A stretch of DNA of 64,000 bases from Chiridota heheva (GCA_020152595.1 JAIGNY010002230.1:532501-596500), one strand, 5' to 3'. Positions 47,301 to 58,750 are shown, counted from the stretch's first letter. Notes: generated by a model not told the origin, from the sequence alone. Numbers and translations: made by a program.

Positions 47301-49010
47301 CAATATGAATGAACCATCATATCCTTTCAGATTGTGTGCGACGTACGTCACATTGGTCATGGTTAACACTTTATCTATAAATTTACTTAGAGTTTCCTCC
47401 CCGTGATAATAGAAAAATTGTGCATGTCCTCCCTGCTTACAATTTCGGGCAGTTAACATATTCAAAGGTACCTCCTTACAACGTGGACAAACAACATGTG
47501 CGCATACTAGATTAGGCACATGTTGGTACGACCCGTCTTTACATTTGAGTAACGAACTTTCAAAATCAAAAAAACAAAATAGTTGTGAAGATTTTTTCAC
47601 TTTTACCTTTTGAACGAAACATTTGTGTGCACTGGTTACATTTTCTTTACAGGAATTGCAAAACCTCGAAGAACCACACACGTGTTTACCCCTTCCTATA
47701 GTTACAAAACATTCTGGGCATCCTTTACATGTGTCACATGTAGGTTTCTGTTTTACACTGATGAATTTCATTTCTTTTTTATGATTCTCATAACAGTCAT
47801 CTGACGGGAATTTTCTGTAACAACTTACACACTTGATCCACGTATCCATACTAGCTTTGGACGTTAAACATGTGACTCCCGGCAATCTACAATATTTACA
47901 TGCATGTTTACAAATGTGAAACTTCAAATCGTGTAATACTTTGCAGCACAAAAAGCAGAAAGAACTACATCTCAAAAAATTTGGGATTCTCTGACCAACC
48001 AGCACATCAAAATGTGTACCGTCATAAAATAGACACACTTTCTTTTCCCGTGGTATCTCTGCCTTAAACAAAACAAAATCAAATGTAGTATTCTGGAAAA
48101 TGAACAATTGAGTCGTATGCTCTTCTTCTAGATACCTTCCCCATTTAATAAATTGGGTAAAATCACCCTTCTCAACATCTATGTCATACTTTGAATCTAT
48201 ATTGTTATTCATTTCCAAATATAGTTCAATCTCTTTCTGGGCACTATTTTTAGTCTTGTACCTTCTCCATTCTGAGTAAATTTGATTCTTTTTTACTGCT
48301 GTTAAGATAGCTCTAGCTAGGCAATTTCCAACAGTACGGTCAATATTAATATAATTTAACTCAGTTATATTAAACCGTTTGTTAATTGCCACAACCTTGG
48401 GGCCCCCCTTTCCCATAGGCATTTCGATTTCAACTATTTCTACTGTAATATCGTCTACGATCGAGAACCCTTTCTTTGACTGGGCTACCTGTTCAATAGC
48501 CGCAAGAATTCTTTCCACATTCAATTGTGAAACACGACTAAAGGGGATATAAATGGGGTATTCTAGTGATGCACCAATAATACTCATACTAACCTTATTT
48601 TGGGGTGGGGTCTTACCAAACAAAGTGGCTATAAGTGCCGTAAAAAGAATATGGAAACCATCAAAAGCATCACCTAGCTTCTTTTGCAATTCTACAACTA
48701 CAGACATATTAATAGTAATCTCTAAGGTTCTCTTGTGAGATTTATATTTCAAGTATCTAACATTTGATATCTCTCGCATATTAAATATATCATTTTCATT
48801 ATTACTAGTCACCTGAGGGGTGGCACCTCCTGTTTGTGATGGTTCTTCTGATTCTTCGTAATCGATTTGTGAGAATTCTGGTTGCACAAAAGAGACATCT
48901 GGGTCTTCGTCAGCCATCTCTGCAATTTCTTTTTTTAGAGGCTCTCCAGCTAGGTGCCATTTCTCCAACAAATTAAGTTTCAAAGTGTCAACTTCTTCTT
49001 CATCCATCAT
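44382..49010 (-). CDS. Protein-primed family B DNA polymerase (POLB) with N-terminal OTU-like and Cys-rich regions
   Basis: The open frame runs from 49124 (TTG) with the first ATG at 49010, giving 1542 aa; numbers here count from 49124. Exonuclease motifs: DFE at 520-522, HNLKGYD at 597-603, YCISD at 730-734. Polymerase motifs: DVCSLYP at 960-966 (A), the K-x3-x-NSxxG motif around 1151-1160 (B), YYDTDS at 1248-1253 (C). A YGGR motif lies at 937-940, typical of protein-primed enzymes, and a GCAFHGCPTCY segment at 855-865 is also usual in Polinton PolB. Upstream are zinc-binding clusters (386-412, 432-447, 463-502) and, before them, GNCLARAI (266-273) and GTHFDVL (369-375), spaced like an OTU cysteine-peptidase Cys and His. 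Residues 1408-1550 are Pro/Ser-rich with acidic patches and the end is basic. It is intact and should replicate the element from its termini. Confidence 0.95.
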   Translation of the reverse strand: MMDEEEVDTLKLNLLEKWHLAGEPLKKEIAEMADEDPDVSFVQPEFSQIDYEESEEPSQTGGATPQVTSNNENDIFNMREISNVRYLKYKSHKRTLEITINMSVVVELQKKLGDAFDGFHILFTALIATLFGKTPPQNKVSMSIIGASLEYPIYIPFSRVSQLNVERILAAIEQVAQSKKGFSIVDDITVEIVEIEMPMGKGGPKVVAINKRFNITELNYINIDRTVGNCLARAILTAVKKNQIYSEWRRYKTKNSAQKEIELYLEMNNNIDSKYDIDVEKGDFTQFIKWGRYLEEEHTTQLFIFQNTTFDFVLFKAEIPREKKVCLFYDGTHFDVLVGQRIPNFLRCSSFCFLCCKVLHDLKFHICKHACKYCRLPGVTCLTSKASMDTWIKCVSCYRKFPSDDCYENHKKEMKFISVKQKPTCDTCKGCPECFVTIGRGKHVCGSSRFCNSCKENVTSAHKCFVQKVKVKKSSQLFCFFDFESSLLKCKDGSYQHVPNLVCAHVVCPRCKEVPLNMLTARNCKQGGHAQFFYYHGEETLSKFIDKVLTMTNVTYVAHNLKGYDGSFILQELTRRGEKFKVIMNGNKVFSIISVSKGFAQGNHKYRFIDSLNFLPMPLASFAKTFGLKDLKKGFFPYLMNSALDMNYVGPWPAKELYQPDQMSVKKRAEFLQWYPRQIGNVFDFQRELLEYCISDVQLLSAGCLTFMKDFEIQFGENPFASSITIASAIMRIFRSKFMTPGSIAHVSDFGLTGKRTQSLKARKWLKFCAHVDGITIKGANTAEGEVRIRGHYVDGCAAASGPEDKEEECIVYEFLGCAFHGCPTCYVQRDITSPFGVRTMKQEYAETMRKINDLELNGHEVKIIWEHEWDKFAETPRFKKFDAKYPTIAPINARESFYGGRTNASRLKVECKEGETIHYIDVCSLYPWVNKTGVFPIKHPELLYNVQVQDFSTLFGIVLCQIIPPRELYHPVLPVRIDGKLMFPLCLSCAMVHDRSQICQHSDKERALTGTWVHLEIQEAIKQGYKLVHIYEVLHFKESSQMGRDGDAGLLAPFICAMQKIKVEASGWPKEVFEPTNVGHAKRCFIKKYKQRENVTLTFEHMKRNEGKRALGKISLNSFWGKFAQRHGLPQTEFVSTSAAFYKIMGDESKIVKGVNFVDDSTAMLQFVEKEEWTQGAGHTNIFIAAFTTAQARLKLYGYLDKLKTRVVYYDTDSIFYLKKDTDTFEIPLGPFFGDMTDELECHGEGSHITHFVSAGPKNYAYKGMNSKGEVFTDCKVRGITMNHTVSSLINYDTVAKQVDRLMKGGEDYEDRTKDVQVTYESKITRTGPTQIISKVAFKSYRAVYTKRKLLKTFNTVPWGYVKLRVATMAKPTSPPNSPHPPSQPPSPQPPPPTTTPPSSDLDAPETPLPTSPVFSACVSSLETYSEDDLDNDIADESVAAEQTLPYIPATWGNPKTPSYEPTSDESYLSYSSPKTPKKRPHLLNLNLSPISSSSSPPSPIVAPTTPVSVPKRRMCLSKKKTQAKKKYKSVEFIVDSQISP

Positions 49011-49212
49011 AACAATACTCGATGATGTATCACATGAACTGGTTAAAATAGATTCTCCATCTTCTAAAAAACGTCCAGACTCCCATTCTTCACTGGCTTC
49101 AATATCCCCTCCTCTAGAGTCCAATTCATAAAATCGACGACATTGGGTTCCACCTTCAGATCCATATGAGTTGGTTTACATTCATCATCAGTATCTATCT
49201 GAGGGGGTTCCG

Positions 49213-49752
49213 TTATATCCCCGACGTGTCCATCTCACTATCTGTGATTGTTAAACCAAGAACTCCATCTTCTCCCTTGATTTCACCGTATACTTTATTA
49301 TGGGGCATAATAGAATTACCTGAACTACTGCTACTGCTGGTACTGCTAGTACTAAGGTTAATAGATTTCCAGTTATGGTTAGAAACAATATCTGTAACAT
49401 TACACGAAACATTATCTGCAACAGAAGGCAATGAACTGTCCAGCCCTGCATCTTTCAGGGTAAAAACTTTTTCTTCGCCTTCTTCCTCCTCAAAAATATC
49501 AGCCACTGACCAAATGTCACCTACTTCCATTTCGTTATCTTCAAATTTATCACCTTCTTCTGAGGAGAATGAATAGTTTACAAGTGGTTTACAGTTATTT
49601 TTCACTTCCATTTGAGAAAAGTTAACAAAATCTTTAGATACTTTGTACATGGTTGGTAATTGTCTAATAGTTTTATTTGTTCTTCTATTTGTCCAGCCTT
49701 TGGTACTGAACTCCCAACCAGTCTTTTGCAATTCAACTTGTCGCCAAGCCAT
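49213..49752 (-). CDS. Acidic protein of unknown function, first gene of the Polinton
   Basis: 179 aa from ATG 49752 in a good start context (caccATGG). The N-terminal 40 residues are basic and Trp-containing (MAWRQVELQKTGWEFSTKGW); the rest is Asp/Glu- and Ser-rich with a serine run (STSSSSSSG). I recognise no family. It is the promoter-proximal gene, lies 36 bases behind a plausible start site and directly upstream of POLB, a position suited to an early regulator or a replication cofactor; that is inference. Confidence 0.6.
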   Translation of the reverse strand: MAWRQVELQKTGWEFSTKGWTNRRTNKTIRQLPTMYKVSKDFVNFSQMEVKNNCKPLVNYSFSSEEGDKFEDNEMEVGDIWSVADIFEEEEGEEKVFTLKDAGLDSSLPSVADNVSCNVTDIVSNHNWKSINLSTSSTSSSSSSGNSIMPHNKVYGEIKGEDGVLGLTITDSEMDTSGI

Positions 49753-49806
49753 GGTGAATTTTGTTTGACTGACTGGTTGGAAATGAAAAATTAAGGTGGG
49801 TCTCCT

Positions 49807-49815
49807 CTTTATATA
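49807..49815 (-). promoter_or_regulatory. TATA box (TATATAAAG) at right end of the Polinton
   Basis: The minus strand reads GTATATAAAGAGG 55 bases before ATG 49752, with a likely transcription start about 30 bases further on. The nonamer is identical to that at 35889-35897 before the PC4-like gene. Confidence 0.65.
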
Positions 49816-49959
49816 CTTTCACGACGGTCATAGTTCAACCCCGTCTCATCTAATGTAATTGCAGTTCAAATTTCCCCCCTTTTTTCAAAAAATACGAGCC
49901 ATTATTTTAACGGTTACCCACCAGAAGCCTTCCCACTGATGCACATATTAATATATAAT

Positions 49960-50263
49960 AATTACTATCAGGTTGTATGAAAGTAAAAAATCAGGAAGTC
50001 AGTCAAAACTGAAAGTAACATACTGTGTGAGATATAAAAGAAAAAAGCACAAGTCCAAAGTCGAGACTCATCCATCATTGAGTTAACACTTAAGAAGGGA
50101 AAAACCCAGAATATTTACAGAGTTATTGCTCGATTTCACGTGAAGAATATTCACATTTTCGTTAAATGGGTTTTCCCCATTAACGTCATATCCCTTAACC
50201 ATTAACGTCAATCCCGACCGTACCGCACAAAAAGTGCGGTCGGGCTTACGTTAATATTCTTCT
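49960..50263. repeat. Right terminal inverted repeat of the Polinton
   Basis: Reverse complement of 32938-33218 with small insertions (304 vs 281 bases), ending ...TTAATATTCTTCT-3'. It contains the same hairpin and paired GACGTTAATGG-type sites. The largest differences are insertions around 50113-50165. The divergence suggests the element is not brand new. Confidence 0.97.
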
Positions 50264-50269
50264 GACGAT
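50264..50269. repeat. Target-site duplication GACGAT, right copy
   Basis: Exact repeat of 32932-32937 directly after the right terminus. Confidence 0.95.
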
Positions 50270-50279
50270 CAGTTAGCTG

Positions 50280-51603
50280 ATGACTTTGCCTAATACTTTT
50301 ATGAAAAAAGTTGATCATCTGCGAACGGATCTTGAAAGCAGCCCGATGTATGATCCGCTTGAATTGGATATCTCGCCTTTCAATGTTATGCCATTGTTAG
50401 ATATTCCAGCCGTGGTTGATCTTATCAAAAAGGCAAAACCTACAACTTGTGACCTTGATCCACTACCATCGTCATTATTGAAAATGCACTGTGATATCTT
50501 TGCCCCAGCTATTCGCAAGATTATCAACACTTCTCTGACATCTGGTGAGTTCCACACTTCTTGGAAACATGCAATTGTTAAGCCCCTGCTAAAAAAAATC
50601 AAATCTTGAACATATTAAAAAGAATTACCGCCCAGTGAGTAACCTCTCATTTGTCTCTAAACTTGTAGAGAAAGCCTTTCTCGGGAGTTTTTTCCAACAT
50701 ATCGACAACTATCACCTTCTCCCAACATATCAAAACGCATATCGTCCTCACTACAGCACAGAGACTCTTTTGGTAGCATTATTTGATGCTATATTGAACA
50801 ACATGGAACAAAAGCTGCTGACGCCCCTCGTTGCAATGGACCTCAGCGCAGCGTTCGACACGGTCAATCACCAGCTCTTACTAGATATACTTCAGAAGCG
50901 TTTCGGCGTTCGTGAAACCGCCCATAAATGGCTATCATCTTACCTATCTGACAGGCAGTTTTCAGCATGTGTGAGAAAAGAGTATTCTGAAGCTGTAGAC
51001 ATTGATTTCTCTGTTCCTCAAGGTAGCATAAATGGTCCGGTTCTCTTTACTTGTTATACCAGTACATTAGATGAATGTGTAACAGATGATCAAACAATCA
51101 TTGGCTATGCTGATGATCATAGCATCTACACCTCTTTTAAGCCAGGTGATAACGACTCCGAGGCCATGGCAATGAAAGGTCTGGAATCTACCATGGTAGA
51201 TGTGCGGAATTGGATGCACGCTAATCGTCTCAAAATGAACGATGAAAAATCCGAATTTATTGTTTTGGGAAGTACTCAACAGCTAGTTAAGTGTGACACA
51301 TCCTCACTGTCCATTGGTGGTGTAGCCGTAGAAAGGGCTAAAACTGTAAAATTACTAGGTGTAACTGTAGATGCGAATCTAAACCTCAAGCATCACATCT
51401 CACAAAAAGCTAAAGCAGCATCCTTTGCTTCGTACAAACTAAAACAGATACGTAGTTACCTAGATAAGGCTACCTCACTGAAATTGGCAAATTCCCTCAT
51501 TTTTTCACATATGGATTATTGTAATAGTTTATTTGTCAACCTACCCTCTTCCTACTTGCAACCTCTTCAAAGAGTACAAAACCTCACAGCTAAAGTGGTG
51601 TAA
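50280..51603 (+). pseudogene. LINE reverse transcriptase, frameshifted and internally duplicated
   Basis: The first frame (50280-50609) holds the fingers region (LIKKAKPTTCDLDPLPSSLL; WKHAIVKPLLKK), and after a frameshift near 50600 the second (50635-51603) holds RT motifs: motif A LVAMDLSAAFDTVNH, motif B VPQGSINGPVLF, motif C IIGYADDHSIY. The active site is intact, but the ORF is broken by the shift and by a 278-base tandem duplication starting at 51316. Coding-like sequence continues to about 52210 with ALAPSYL-, TLWN- and KTHLF-type features in shifting frames. It is a non-functional copy. Confidence 0.85.
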
Positions 51604-51871
51604 CCGTAGAAAGGGCTAAAACTGTAAAATTACTAGGTGTAACTGTAGATGCGAATCTAAACCTCAAGCATCACATCTCACAAAAAGCTAAAGCAGCATC
51701 CTTTGCTTTGTACAAACTAAAACAGATACGTAGTTACCTAGATAAGGCTACCTCACTGAAATTGGCAAATTCCCTCATTTTTTCACATATGGATTATTGT
51801 AATAGTTTATTTGTCAACCTACCCTCTTCCTACTTGCAACCTCTTCAAAGAGTACAAAACCTCACAGCTAA
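51316..51871 (+). repeat. 278-bp tandem duplication inside the LINE
   Basis: 51316-51593 is repeated at 51594-51871 with only a couple of substitutions (gtagccgta/gtaaccgta, tgcttcgtac/tgctttgtac). Near identity in an otherwise decayed element points to a recent duplication or an assembly artefact. Confidence 0.93.
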
Positions 51872-52589
51872 AGTAATTTTAAAGTAATTCAACATAATGT
51901 TTACGCAGTCTACATATACTTCCTGTTCAGGCCCGTGCTAAGTACAACATTCTCCTTCTTGTCTACAAGTGTCTCAACAACTTAGCCCCTTCATATCTGT
52001 CTGACTTACTCCATGTTAAAACATCCTCCTATGCCACTAGGTCTTCTGCCGCCCTCATTTTAATGTTCCCTTTACCCAAAAGAAATTCCGCTCGTTTAGT
52101 ATTGCTGGACCCACACTCTGGAATGGCCTCCCTATTAATGTTAGAAATATCGCCACCCTCCCAATGTTTAAGAAGGCTTTGAAAACCCATTTATTTACTC
52201 AGTATTTTTCGTAATTATATTTTTATTTGTAGTTCACATATCTTTTCATGTTTATTTATGATTCTTTGTAGCACTTAAGTTGTTTATTTATATTATAGTT
52301 ATTTTTGTAAAGCGCCGTTGAGTGCATCGTTTTGCAGTAATGTGCGCTATATAAGTTTTCTTACCATAACCATAACCATAATTTTGAGTAGATCTAAAAA
52401 GGAGACCACGAAACGGCAAGAAAAAGTGACTTGACCCATGGTCTAAAAATACAAAATACTTTTGAAAATGTTTCAGATAAAACCCTCCTCCTCCCCCTCC
52501 CCTTCCTCCCTCTACATTGCTTCGTTGGCCGGATACCGATCTATGTGGCAGACAAGTAGAATGACGGATGCATTTGTATCCTGGTATCA

Positions 52590-52880
52590 GAGTATATCTC
52601 AGTTATGCCCGACTTAGCTAGACATCCGAATCATATCCTCTCGACCGCCGACTCTGCACATGATGCTGACAACATCATACTTGGGCACTAAGTAGGGCAG
52701 AGATGCAAAATGTCAGATGTACTGTTTAAATCAGAGATACATCTCAATCATGCCGAATCGTTAATCAGAATCATGTCCTCCTGACTCGGCATCATGCTGA
52801 CAACATCATACTTGGGAACTTAGTCGGGCAAACATCTAAAAGTTGGATGTTTGTATGTTCTGTTTAAATTAGAGATACAT
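52590..52880. repeat. Two tandem diverged copies of a ~145-bp repeat
   Basis: 'atgctgacaacatcatacttggg' and 'agagatacatc' style blocks occur twice in order. A third, inverted copy is at about 56945-57070 (rc 'gggcagaga...atgtcggatgt...agagatacatctcaatcatg'). Confidence 0.75.
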
Positions 52881-53492
52881 CAAGTGGTAAAAACGCGCAT
52901 ATTATGTAAATCTATTTCAGTGTTAAAGTTAGCGATTTAGCAGAACTCTTTGTCAAATCATAAATTATGAATATGGCTTATGCGGGAAGACATTAGATAT
53001 GGAAATTTAATGCAGAAATTACTAATTTAGCTTAGTAAATTTATTATTTTGGTAAGTTATTATATACAGACACTGGCAGGCTAAGATTTAAAAGGCAACA
53101 ACATGCACTTTCAAGGCTGGATTTACGAAAAAGGCAAGATATGAACCTCTGGCTGGCGGCAGGTAAATTTACTGCCATCCGGCCTTCTGGCTTCAAGTGT
53201 TATACTTTACTTAAACTTCTGAAGATTGAGATTTAAAAATAAAAAGCTCTCACGCACTTACATACTGAACTTTACAAAAATGAATAAAATATTCATAAAT
53301 TATGTTTCGACTTACGTAGAAAGCAGTATAATACGAAGACTGATTACGCAAGTGTTCTAGATATATTGTAATACATCGCGAACTTATGCATGCAATTTTA
53401 TTTGTAAGGATCTGTTATAAAACTTCCCAACCGTACTAAACGTCTTTCGTTTTCATTTCTGTTTTCAAGTCTTTGCTGCTGGACGATTCAAA

Positions 53493-53592
53493 ATGAGCGC
53501 TTTACGCCGCTGTAGGAGAGGAATTCTGTTCAACTGGTTTTTCCTTTTTTCGTCGTTTTCTGTTCAAAATGTTTTCGCCCAGAACTCAAGTG
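53493..53592 (+). CDS. First exon of a secreted protein: signal peptide
   Basis: ATG at 53493 opens 33 codons plus one base: a basic start (MSALRRCRRG), a hydrophobic core (ILFNWFFLFSSFSV) and a polar end with a plausible cleavage site (VFAQ). A GTATGT donor follows at 53593. The exon ends in phase 1. The exon at 57923-58046 begins in the matching phase and encodes an SRCR-like segment, so I propose they belong to one gene, with a 4.3 kb intron of repeats between. It is too short to appear as an obvious ORF. Confidence 0.55.
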
Positions 53593-53724
53593 GTATGTAA
53601 TTAATTCAGTCTATTTAAAAAGCGGGACGGGCGGGAGGAGGGAGGGGGTTACGGTACAATGCCACTCTGGTATTCTTGAGAAATTGAATATTGTTTTAAT
53701 GAACAAATCGTGAAAATTAAAAAA

Positions 53725-53810
53725 AAATGGTCAAAATGAAGGAAATGAAGAAAACTTTTAGGAATTTAAAAGAGATTTTCCGAAAATTGATGGAGGTTTC
53801 TCGATAAAAA
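53725..53810. repeat. Degenerate minisatellite, same type as at 355-520
   Basis: Units such as 'aaaatgaaggaaatgaag' and 'gattttccgaaaattga' follow each other. This matches the repeat type at 355-520 and 60160-60500. Confidence 0.5.
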
Positions 53811-54012
53811 TCATCGTAACGCCAACAAATTCCATCAAAATCGGTTAAACACTGTCTATTTTACAGCATTTTTAAATCTCGCATCAATTTGCATGATTTA
53901 TGAAAATTTTGTGATGTATTACAGAGAAACTTTAGTACTTTTTGTTGTACTTATACTAATATACTCTGCAGATCTGTCCTCAGTTTTGCGAATATATTTC
54001 ATAAAATGGAAC

Positions 54013-54262
54013 ATTATTACCGTATCTGAATTGTCATTAGTTCCAATAAAATGTTAATATTCATGTTTTCATATTCATGACCATATTTGAATTTTTATTG
54101 GTTCGCTGTAAAATGATAGTAATCATGTTTTCATAAATCATTACCATATTTGAATTCTCAATAAGTTCGCTATAAAATTTCAATATTCATGATTTCATAA
54201 TCATTACCATATTTAAATTCTCATTGGTTTGCTATAAAATGTTAGTATTCATGGTTTACATT
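54013..54262. repeat. ~65-bp tandem repeat, about four copies
   Basis: The block 'accatatttgaattctcattggttcgctataaaatgttaatattcatg' occurs four times with substitutions between 54020 and 54260. It lies in the proposed intron of the SRCR gene. Confidence 0.85.
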
Positions 54263-54819
54263 AATTTAAGTGTTAGTCGTGAAGTTACGTCAACGACATC
54301 TGGATGCAAACTAAAAACAATCTGCAGGTCCCTGCCTAGTTAGAACCGTTTTATAAACATTATAGATCACACAAGTTCAAAAACACCATCTTCTCCTGCT
54401 ATCGAGAAGACTGTACTGTCATGTCGTAACTTGAATTTTATTTCACTTTGCGTTCTTTGTATGCAACTATACAAATAGTATGTACCGCTGTGCGATGTCA
54501 TTGCAGGTATACAGTCAAACTTTCGAGAAGAGCGACAAAATATATCACGTCACTAATATACAAGGGCTAAACTATAGCAGACTAGACTTTGATCGCGGAG
54601 GAGAAGTGAGACGAAAGGGGGGGGGGAGGAGTTAGGACAAATTTTCCAGACAAAACTTTGCATTTGCCCGACTTATCTCTAAACGATATATAAAACAATT
54701 GGGAACAGAACTTTCCTTCCCCCGCACCAACACCCCCCCCTTCCCCCCCAAAAATATATTTAAAAACCCAGCAACATCGCCAGATTATGGCTTGGGGAGC
54801 AGCACTCAAGTAACACATA

Positions 54820-56880
<2,061 letters not shown>

Positions 56881-56939
56881 TTTTAAACATGTGTGGGTGG
56901 GCATCAATCTTTCATACACAACTCAGTTTCCTAACCCGA

Positions 56940-57070
56940 GCCCAATCAGCATCATACCGAGTTGAATGCAGCTGATTCTGATATCTAGACGATTTGGGCA
57001 GCATGATTGAGATGTATCTCTTACACATCCGACATTTTATTTCTCTGCCCGACTAGCATTTTCAAATGTA
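56940..57070 (-). repeat. Inverted copy of the 52.6 kb repeat
   Basis: Read on the minus strand it matches 52690-52790 ('gggcagaga', 'aaaatgtcggatgt', 'agagatacatctcaatcatg', 'atcagaatc'). Confidence 0.65.
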
Positions 57071-57439
57071 TTTCATCTCTATCCGAAAAAAAACTCATAA
57101 AGGTACAACCATAATCATTTTCTCACATTTCTTTTTCGATTCTGAGCCATTTTGTTTTCCTGACAAAGAAATTGTTCTAGGGTGTATACCCCCTCTTCCT
57201 CCTTAAGTTACGCCCATGGTAATACATCAACATAACAAAAAGTTAGTTTTTGTGATACTAATATTTTTATTATACCCACTCCAATGATACGAAAACAAAA
57301 ATTTCGCCTGTTCAGGCTTAAGTCCTTTTCCTGGTCATGTTAGAGTCAGATAGACTGATCTGCTGATAGAAGTGAAAATCGAATTGATGAAGCGGAGTAA
57401 TACTAATGTTTTTTGAGCAACTATACCCGCCACATTTCT

Positions 57440-57575
57440 TCAATGTTCGCAATATATTGCCAAATTTGTTTGCGAAATATTGCCAAATTTGCAAAATATT
57501 GCCAAATTTTTGCGAAATATTGCCAAATTTGCGAAATATTGCCAAATTTGCGAATTATTGCCAAACTTTACCAAT
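57440..57575. repeat. 18-bp tandem repeat, about six to seven copies
   Basis: Units of 'attgccaaatttgcgaaat' follow each other with small length changes. The overlapping ORFs on both strands are products of the repeat. Confidence 0.9.
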
Positions 57576-57922
57576 AGTTGTAATGCTATGTTAATAATTT
57601 CTTAATTTTGCCTTCCAACCGGGTAATAAGCATGCAACCGGAGACCTTGGTAAAATTCTCTTAGGAGGCAGTTTGCTGTGCTAATAAATATTTTGTCAAA
57701 ATGACAGTCTATGTCACTGTCTGACTGTTTGGAGGTCAAATTTGTATGAAGAGCAAACCGGTTTTTTAAGATATTTCTCTGGATATTTCAACTTATTTTC
57801 CTCTTTAGGGGAAATGGCTATTTGATACATTGTTTTGGCTGGTTACACCCCTGCTCCGTGTGACCCCGTCGATCCCCGACTACACCCATGTGACACATGT
57901 CACTCTTCTTCTTCCCACACAG

Positions 57923-58046
57923 TTATCACCAATGTCACAATTGCAGGAAGCAGAAACAGGGGCCTCCTTCTAGTTGAGTACATGGGGTCGTGGCACAGAG
58001 TGTACTTTCCGTGGTTCTCGCAGGAAGCTGGGCGAATGGTGTGCAG
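57923..58046 (+). CDS. Internal exon encoding the first part of an SRCR-like domain
   Basis: The exon is bounded by a strong acceptor (cttcttcttcccacacAG, to 57922) and a GTAGGT donor (58047). Joined in the phase set by the exon ending at 53592 it reads '..ITNVTIAGSRNRGLLLVE..', '..GSWHRVYFPW..', '..AGRMVCR', matching the opening half of a scavenger-receptor cysteine-rich domain (G-R-x-x-V-E-x-x-G-x-W-x-x-V .. A-x-x-V-C-R). SRCR proteins are secreted or membrane receptors used in innate immunity and adhesion, and are numerous in echinoderms. Upstream of the acceptor the same frame is closed by a TGA near 57819, which supports the acceptor choice. Further exons were not found before the end of the window. 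Confidence 0.6.
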
Positions 58047-58584
58047 GTAGGTGTTGAAATCAACAAATACATAAGTTCAACAATCAAACTGTATGTGTAC
58101 CGATTTAGGGACGTCACGGCGGCGGCGGTATGGGGGAGGGGAGAGAGGGAATTATCTCCTATATAATTCTAAATAAGAAAAGCCTTACCAATACTAGAAG
58201 TTCCTAGATTTGTTTCTTTTTTCGTAAAAATTTGCCTAACAAATACTGGAAATTCTTTAAAAAAATTTTTCTGTTTCTCGAGAACATTAAAAATATCCCA
58301 AATTTCGGGTAATTTATTTTTTAAATCCGCCCATTGAAAATCGGATATGCTTAATTTCACACATAACTTTTAAGCATCATCAAAGGACATTCAATCAATC
58401 TTGCCCATGTGTTGTGTATTCAGTTAAGCTTCAGGGTAGTCGACAATAAAGGATGAAACTATGTCATCAATTGACTGGATTTGATTTAAACGTCATTTAT
58501 TTTGATTACTAATACTATCTTAGCTTGTTTAATTTAGAAATTTGATGCAGAAATTACGGAAGCCCATTAGGGCCATGGTGAAAT
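58047..58584. other. Intron or intergenic, no gene seen
   Basis: Follows the donor at 58047. A GC-rich spot at 58110-58150 (ggcggcggc, ggggaggggagag) is the only feature noted. Confidence 0.4.
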
Positions 58585-58750
58585 ATTATTTCGTTTTTTA
58601 AAGTTTATTTTTCGTTTTCCGAAGTTTATTCTTCGTTTTTCGAAGCTTTCTTTTCGTTTTCCGAAGTTTTCTTTTCGTTTTCCGAATTTTTTTTTTTCAT
58701 TTTCGAAGTTTTGTTTTCATTATCCGAATTTTTTTGTTGTTTTTGTTATC
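58585..58750. repeat. Degenerate ~18-bp tandem repeat (cgttttccgaagtt)
   Basis: About eight units built on 'ttcgttttccgaagttt' follow each other, decaying toward the right. Confidence 0.85.

Larger units (their letters stand above)
32938..50263 (-). mobile_element. Complete Maverick/Polinton element (17.3 kb)
   Basis: Supported by near-identical terminal inverted repeats beginning AGAAGAATATTAACG, an exact 6-bp target duplication, and the diagnostic gene set: protein-primed PolB, retroviral-type integrase with chromodomain, FtsK/HerA-like packaging ATPase, adenain-like protease and jelly-roll capsid candidates. All genes run on the minus strand from the right end. The element sits inside a LINE ORF whose two halves flank it, so it inserted after that LINE. 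Several genes carry frameshifts, and the integrase seems to have lost an internal segment. Polintons are regarded as virus-like; whether this lineage makes particles is unknown. Confidence 0.97.
50264..52381 (+). mobile_element. LINE (jockey/CR1-like), right part, split by the Polinton
   Basis: Continues the LINE seen at 32745-32937. After the RT and C-terminal region it ends with an untranslated segment containing 'gcgctatataag' and a terminal (ACCATA)n repeat (52363-52381), the typical 3' structure of CR1/jockey-like elements. The Polinton target duplication falls within its ORF. Confidence 0.88.

Noticed and set aside
36009-49752. Bacterial or phage operon
   Set aside because: Compact same-strand genes look operon-like, but the chromodomain integrase, TATA boxes, Polinton gene set and surrounding SINEs and LINEs place it in a eukaryotic genome.
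32938-50263. Contaminating adenovirus or other free virus
   Set aside because: Adenain-like protease and protein-primed polymerase are shared features, but exact TIRs, a 6-bp TSD and flanking LINE halves show an integrated Polinton.
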